A stretch of 19,511 nt of DNA from assembly GCA_934678955.1 (NCBI GenBank), contig CAKUSI010000037.1, positions 1 through 19,511 of the forward strand, written 5' to 3'. This document shows positions 16,173 to 19,511 of the stretch, in pieces. Below the pieces are notes generated by a model. The model did not search any database. It was not told the DNA's origin and saw nothing but the letters and a program-made list of their open reading frames with translations. Source of the stretch: an uncultured Austwickia sp. GTDB lineage: Bacteria > Actinomycetota > Actinomycetes > Actinomycetales > Dermatophilaceae. The stretch's first letter is position 1; every line of letters starts with the position of its first letter. A program made the position numbers and the translations under genes.

Positions 16173-17138
16173 TCAGGGCTCCTCGACGGGCCTGACCTCG
16201 TAGGTCACGGTCGCCTTCGGCGCTCCGCCGCAGGATCCAGGCCGGTCGGCTCGGACGTGTTCGACCACGTCCAGCACGGACGTGAGCCGCGCGTCGGCAT
16301 CGGTCACCTCGACCCGGTGCGTGACCTGCTCGGCCCGGGGGTCCGTCTCGAGCACGCGCGTCGACACCGCGCCCGCCTGGTGCCGGCGGCCCAGCCCGCG
16401 CGCGTACGCGTCCGCCGCCTGCTCCGCGGGGGAGAGGTGGGCCAGCCCGCGCAGGTGCGCCGACGCCGCCTCCACCCCGTCGACCGCTCCCTCCGCGACC
16501 TCGCCCCGGCCGGCGGCATCCAGCGCCGCCACCGCGAGGTCCCCGTCGAGGCGGCCGTACATGACCCCGAGCGGGAGCGTGACCGCCGTGGCCGCGTACC
16601 GGTGCCCCGACAGATGGCTGCTCTCCCAGACCTGCGTGCCCCGCCGCTCCGCGGCGAACGTGGCCACCGCCCGCCCCCGGGTCGCACAGCACACGTCGCG
16701 CTTGGCATTCGTGCAGACCAGCAGGATCGGCTCGCTCGCCTCCTGGGCGCCAGGGAGCGCCGCCCGAGCCGCCGCCCGGTCTCCGGCCGCGAGCGCCTCC
16801 CACGGCAGGTCGGTCAGCACGGCGGGTTCGTCGAGGACGGCGGTAAGCAACCAGGGCTCTCCGCTCGGCATGCCTCCGGCGAGGAAGACCCGGTGCGGCG
16901 ATCCGCTCGGCCCGTGGGCCTGGTGGCCGATCCGGCGGATCAGCACGGCGCGTCCGCCGGCCCGTTCGGCCTCGTCGTGCAGGACCTTGCCGACCTGCGG
17001 GTCGAGCCGGGACTGCTCGAACGCGAGCGCGCCCCACGGTCCCCGCTGCTCCAGCGCAAGCCAGAACCGTGTCGGCGGGGCGGTGCCCCAGAGGGCATCT
17101 TCGTCCCAGAGCTCGCTGCAGGGTGTGGGGGTCGGCAT
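16173..17138 (-). CDS. Sucrase/ferredoxin-like protein (thioredoxin-fold [2Fe-2S] family)
   Basis: The 321-aa product belongs to the Suc_Fer-like family. The block CTNAKRDVCCATRGR (C142, C150, C151) and WESSHLSGHRYAATAVTLPLGVMYGRLDG (H175, H179) are its conserved cluster-region motifs. The N-terminal PCSELWDEDALWGTAPPTRFWLALEQRGPWG is also typical. The physiological role is not established; members are thought to be small electron carriers. ATG at 17138 has GAGGGG directly abutting it, too close for a normal Shine-Dalgarno, while TACGGT ends 6 nt upstream, so the mRNA may be leaderless. It is divergent from glpD. Confidence 0.88.
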   Translation of the reverse strand: MPTPTPCSELWDEDALWGTAPPTRFWLALEQRGPWGALAFEQSRLDPQVGKVLHDEAERAGGRAVLIRRIGHQAHGPSGSPHRVFLAGGMPSGEPWLLTAVLDEPAVLTDLPWEALAAGDRAAARAALPGAQEASEPILLVCTNAKRDVCCATRGRAVATFAAERRGTQVWESSHLSGHRYAATAVTLPLGVMYGRLDGDLAVAALDAAGRGEVAEGAVDGVEAASAHLRGLAHLSPAEQAADAYARGLGRRHQAGAVSTRVLETDPRAEQVTHRVEVTDADARLTSVLDVVEHVRADRPGSCGGAPKATVTYEVRPVEEP

Positions 17139-17144
17139 CCCCTC

Positions 17145-17168
17145 ACCGTAACCACGGGTCGCGACCCG
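17145..17168 (-). promoter_or_regulatory. Candidate leaderless promoter with palindromic operator
   Basis: On the minus strand TACGGT (17150-17145) fits TAnnnT and is followed by 6 nt and then ATG, the spacing of a leaderless start. A perfect 14-bp palindrome CGGGTCGCGACCCG at 17155-17168 lies just upstream, in the -17 to -30 zone, and could be a repressor or activator site. Confidence 0.4.
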
Positions 17169-17201
17169 CGCGCCTCCGGACCGTCCAGCCGGATCGCACG
17201 G

Positions 17202-17241
17202 GACCGACCATCCGGGCCGACAGGCGGCCATCCGGTCGGTC
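17202..17241 (+). promoter_or_regulatory. Nested inverted repeat upstream of glpD
   Basis: GACCGACC (17202-17209) pairs with GGTCGGTC (17234-17241), and an inner GGCCG/CGGCC (17215-17219 and 17225-17229) pairs within it. Together they make a 40-nt imperfect hairpin about 125 nt upstream of the glpD start. It may be an operator or a leader structure. No regulator gene is in the window. Confidence 0.35.
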
Positions 17242-17367
17242 AGGCGCGACGCGACGACCATCACGTCCGCCCGAATCCGCGTCCCCAGGCGCTGCGGGGT
17301 GATGATGGGAGAGGTGGGCCGGACCCGGCACGAGGCGCCCGGGGCGGCGGCCGGGAGGAGCGAGGGC

Positions 17368-19107
17368 ATGTACTCGACGGCGTTGACCAGGCAGTCCCGC
17401 GAGGAGGCCCTGCGGGTCATGTGCGACCCGACCGGGGTCGACCTGCTGGTCGTGGGCGGCGGCGTGACCGGCGCCGGGATCGCGCTGGACGCGGCCACGC
17501 GCGGGCTGCGGGTGGCGATCGTCGAGGCCCGGGACTGGGCGGGGGGCACCTCGCAGTCCTCCAGCAAGCTGGTGCACGGCGGGCTGCGTTACCTCTACAA
17601 CCTCGACGTGCCCCTGGTCGCGGAGGCACTGCGCGAGCGCGGGGTTCTGCTCGACCGCACGGCGCCGCACCTGGTCTCGCCGCAGCCGTTCCTGTGGCCG
17701 CTCACGACCAAGGTGGTGGAGCGGGCGTACAGCGCAGTCGGCGTCGGGATGTACGACGTCCTGGCGCAGCTCGGCGGCCTCGGCCGGCCGGGCGTTCCTG
17801 TTCAAAAGCACTACACCCGTGAGGGCGCGCGGGAGCTTTTCCCGGGCATCAAGGACGACGCCCTCGTGGGGGCCATCCGGTTCTACGACGCCCGCGTGGA
17901 TGATGCCCGCCTCGTGCTCGCGCTGGTCCGCACGGCCGCGGGATTCGGCGCGCTCGCCGCGAGTCGCACCGAGGTCGTCGGCTTCGAGCGGGCCCCGACC
18001 GGGCGGGTGATCGGGGCTCAGCTCCGCGACCTGGAGGGGGACCGGGAGCTGCACGTGAGGTGCCGGTATGTGCTGTCCGCGACCGGCGTGTGGACCGAGC
18101 GGACCCAGGACCTGGTGCGCGACGACGCCGGCCTCCGGGTGCTCGCCAGCAAGGGGATCCACATCGTCGTGCCGCGCGAGGCCGTGGACGGCGACATCGG
18201 GCTCTTTCTGCGGACCGAACGCTCGGTGCTGTTCGTCATCCCGTGGGAGCGGTACTGGATCATCGGGACCACCGACACGGCCTGGACCCAGGATCTGGAG
18301 CGCCCCGTCGCGACGGCCGCGGACATCGACTACATCCTCCAGCACGCCAACTCGGTGCTCGCCCGGCCGCTGACCCACGACGACATCATCGGGACTTACG
18401 CGGGGCTGCGGCCGTTGCTGCAGCCGAAGACCAAGGGCGGCGGCGACCCCGCGAAGGTGAGCCGGGAGCATACGGTCGCCTCCATCGCACCGGGGATGAG
18501 CGCGATCGCGGGCGGGAAGCTCACCACCTATCGGGTGATGGCCTCCGACGCCGTGGACGTCGCGGTCGCGGACCTGGACGGGCCGGCCGAACCGGACCGA
18601 CCCTGCCTCACCGAGGACATCGAGCTGGTGGGGGCGGGCGCCTACCGGGGTCTGCTCGCGCAGCGCCGTGACCTGGCCGGTCGCACCGGTTGGTCGCCAG
18701 AGCGCGTCGAGCGGCTCCTGCACCGGTATGGGGACGAGGTGCGCATCCTCATGGACATGGTGGGTGATACCCCGGCACTGGGGGAGCCGCTGGTGCACGC
18801 GCCCGACTACCTGCGGGTGGAGGCGGCCTTCGCCGTCACCCACGAGGGGGCGCTGCACCTGGAGGACATCCTGACCCGCCGGATCCGCCTGGACTTCGAG
18901 GTGCGCGACCGGGGCGTCAGCGCCGCCGGCGAGATCGCTGACGTCGTGGCCCCGCTGCTCGACTGGGACGAGGACGCGCGGGCGCGGGAGCTGGACGCCT
19001 ACCGGCGCCGGGTCGCCGGGATCGCCGCCGCCGAGCGGGAGCACACCGACGAGCAAGCCGTACGAGCTCGCGCCGCCGAGCAGGAGCCGTGCCCGATCGG
19101 CGGCTGA
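17368..19107 (+). CDS. glpD: Aerobic glycerol-3-phosphate dehydrogenase
   Basis: The 579-aa FAD enzyme oxidises glycerol-3-phosphate to dihydroxyacetone phosphate at the membrane, passing electrons to quinone. The N-terminal dinucleotide fold is VDLLVVGGGVTGAGIALDAATRGLRVAIVEARDWAGGTS. It is followed by SSSKLVHGGLRYL, the block RYVLSATGVWTER, SKGIHIVVPRE, WIIGTTDT and the YAGLRPLL region, then the C-terminal alpha-glycerophosphate oxidase domain (RYGDEVRILMDM, CHP-type region). I use ATG at 17368 because GGGAGGAG lies about 7 nt upstream and the conserved start follows. An in-frame upstream ATG at 17299 would add 23 unconserved residues. glpK follows after 140 nt, forming a glycerol-use unit; no glpF lies between them. 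Confidence 0.95.
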   Translation: MYSTALTRQSREEALRVMCDPTGVDLLVVGGGVTGAGIALDAATRGLRVAIVEARDWAGGTSQSSSKLVHGGLRYLYNLDVPLVAEALRERGVLLDRTAPHLVSPQPFLWPLTTKVVERAYSAVGVGMYDVLAQLGGLGRPGVPVQKHYTREGARELFPGIKDDALVGAIRFYDARVDDARLVLALVRTAAGFGALAASRTEVVGFERAPTGRVIGAQLRDLEGDRELHVRCRYVLSATGVWTERTQDLVRDDAGLRVLASKGIHIVVPREAVDGDIGLFLRTERSVLFVIPWERYWIIGTTDTAWTQDLERPVATAADIDYILQHANSVLARPLTHDDIIGTYAGLRPLLQPKTKGGGDPAKVSREHTVASIAPGMSAIAGGKLTTYRVMASDAVDVAVADLDGPAEPDRPCLTEDIELVGAGAYRGLLAQRRDLAGRTGWSPERVERLLHRYGDEVRILMDMVGDTPALGEPLVHAPDYLRVEAAFAVTHEGALHLEDILTRRIRLDFEVRDRGVSAAGEIADVVAPLLDWDEDARARELDAYRRRVAGIAAAEREHTDEQAVRARAAEQEPCPIGG

Positions 19108-19247
19108 CCGGGGTTGACGGAAGCGCGCGGGTCGGTCCCGTCGGTCCCGCTGACACCGCCCGTCGGCGTGGAACGATGGAAACCACCCGTATCGCCCCGG
19201 GCCCGCGCCGCGTCCGGCGCTGACGGGTGCCGCGAGAGGAGTCGAGG

Positions 19248-19511
19248 ATGACCGCGCAGTACGTCATGGCGATCGACCAGGGCACGACGAGCTCCCGGGC
19301 CATCGTGTTCGACCGGGACGGATCGGTGGTCAGCATCGGGCAGAAGGAGCACGCCCAGCACTTCCCGCAGGCCGGCTGGGTCGAGCACGACGCGGTCGGG
19401 ATCTGGGCCAACGTGCGCGAGACCGTGGCGCAGGCGCTCGCCCGCGCCGAGATCAACCGCCACGCCCTCGCCGCCGTCGGCATCACCAACCAGCGCGAGA
19501 CCACGGTGGTG
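19248..19511 (+). CDS. glpK: Glycerol kinase, N-terminal part
   Basis: The first 88 codons are present and the gene continues beyond the window. [28 protein letters not shown] contains the phosphate-1 loop of the FGGY kinases (D10, QGTTSSR). [20 protein letters not shown] and [11 protein letters not shown] are glycerol-kinase signatures. ATG at 19248 is preceded by GAGAGGAG 6 nt upstream. The enzyme phosphorylates glycerol to glycerol-3-phosphate, the substrate of the adjacent GlpD. Confidence 0.97.
   Translation, partial: MTAQYVMAIDQGTTSSRAIVFDRDGSVVSIGQKEHAQHFPQAGWVEHDAVGIWANVRETVAQALARAEINRHALAAVGITNQRETTVV

Noticed and set aside
16909..16920. GGCCCGTGGGCC inside the ferredoxin-like gene as another 52-bp repeat unit
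   Set aside because: Single occurrence in coding sequence (encodes QAHGPS) with no partner at 52 bp; compatible with chance.
17143..19056. Long minus-strand frame opposite glpD
   Set aside because: Antisense shadow of glpD, typical of high-GC third-position bias.

Overview
This is a high-GC chromosomal window from an actinobacterium (Actinomycetota, probably Micrococcales-like; the genus cannot be fixed from the sequence). The grounds are strong GC bias at third codon positions, frequent GTG/TTG starts, tightly overlapping operons (GTGA, ATGA, TGATG junctions), and families typical of the phylum: the DnaE2 C-terminus, DUF3040, DUF7455, an actinobacterial-type ParE, and a two-subunit ATP sulfurylase with APS/PAPS reductase.

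Layout. (1) 1-3128: a plus-strand DNA-damage-tolerance group, consisting of the 3' end of dnaE2 (error-prone Pol III alpha), a CmoM/SmtA-like methyltransferase and dinB (Pol IV). (2) 3129-4756: a DUF3040 membrane protein ending at a perfect 32-bp palindromic bidirectional terminator, facing two minus-strand genes (DUF456 membrane protein and a small DUF7455 zinc-binding protein). (3) 4979-6600: a long-form glyA on the minus strand, preceded by what looks like a ZTP (pfl) riboswitch. (4) 6748-10071: a divergent parE, followed by a FitAB/VapBC-like toxin-antitoxin pair and then a second, diverged copy of the last ~272 bp of parE. The toxin-antitoxin pair is therefore bracketed by direct repeats of the parE 3' end. 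(5) 10072-10349: an array of 52-bp-period repeats, each unit headed by a GCCC-RY-GGGC palindrome. (6) 10350-14117: the minus-strand sulfate-assimilation operon cysH-cysC-cysD-cysN. A TauE/SafE (TSUP) permease gene is divergent at 14777-15787. The 660-bp divergent region holds a candidate cysteine-containing leader peptide on each strand, and the plus-strand one is followed at once by a strong hairpin. (7) 15748-16172: an 18-bp tandem repeat that starts inside the permease coding end, then two more units of the same 52-bp repeat family. (8) 16173-17138: a sucrase/ferredoxin-like thioredoxin-fold [2Fe-2S] protein on the minus strand. (9) 17368-19511: glpD and the start of glpK (glycerol catabolism) on the plus strand.

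Functional links: cysDN make APS, cysC phosphorylates it, cysH reduces it and the TSUP protein probably moves a sulfur oxyanion; the leader peptides suggest cysteine-responsive attenuation of both arms. glyA feeds one-carbon metabolism, which fits ZTP control. glpD and glpK are consecutive steps of glycerol use. The least explained features are the parE 3'-end duplication around a toxin-antitoxin pair, the two separated loci of 52-bp repeats (both between convergent genes), and the paired leader peptides.
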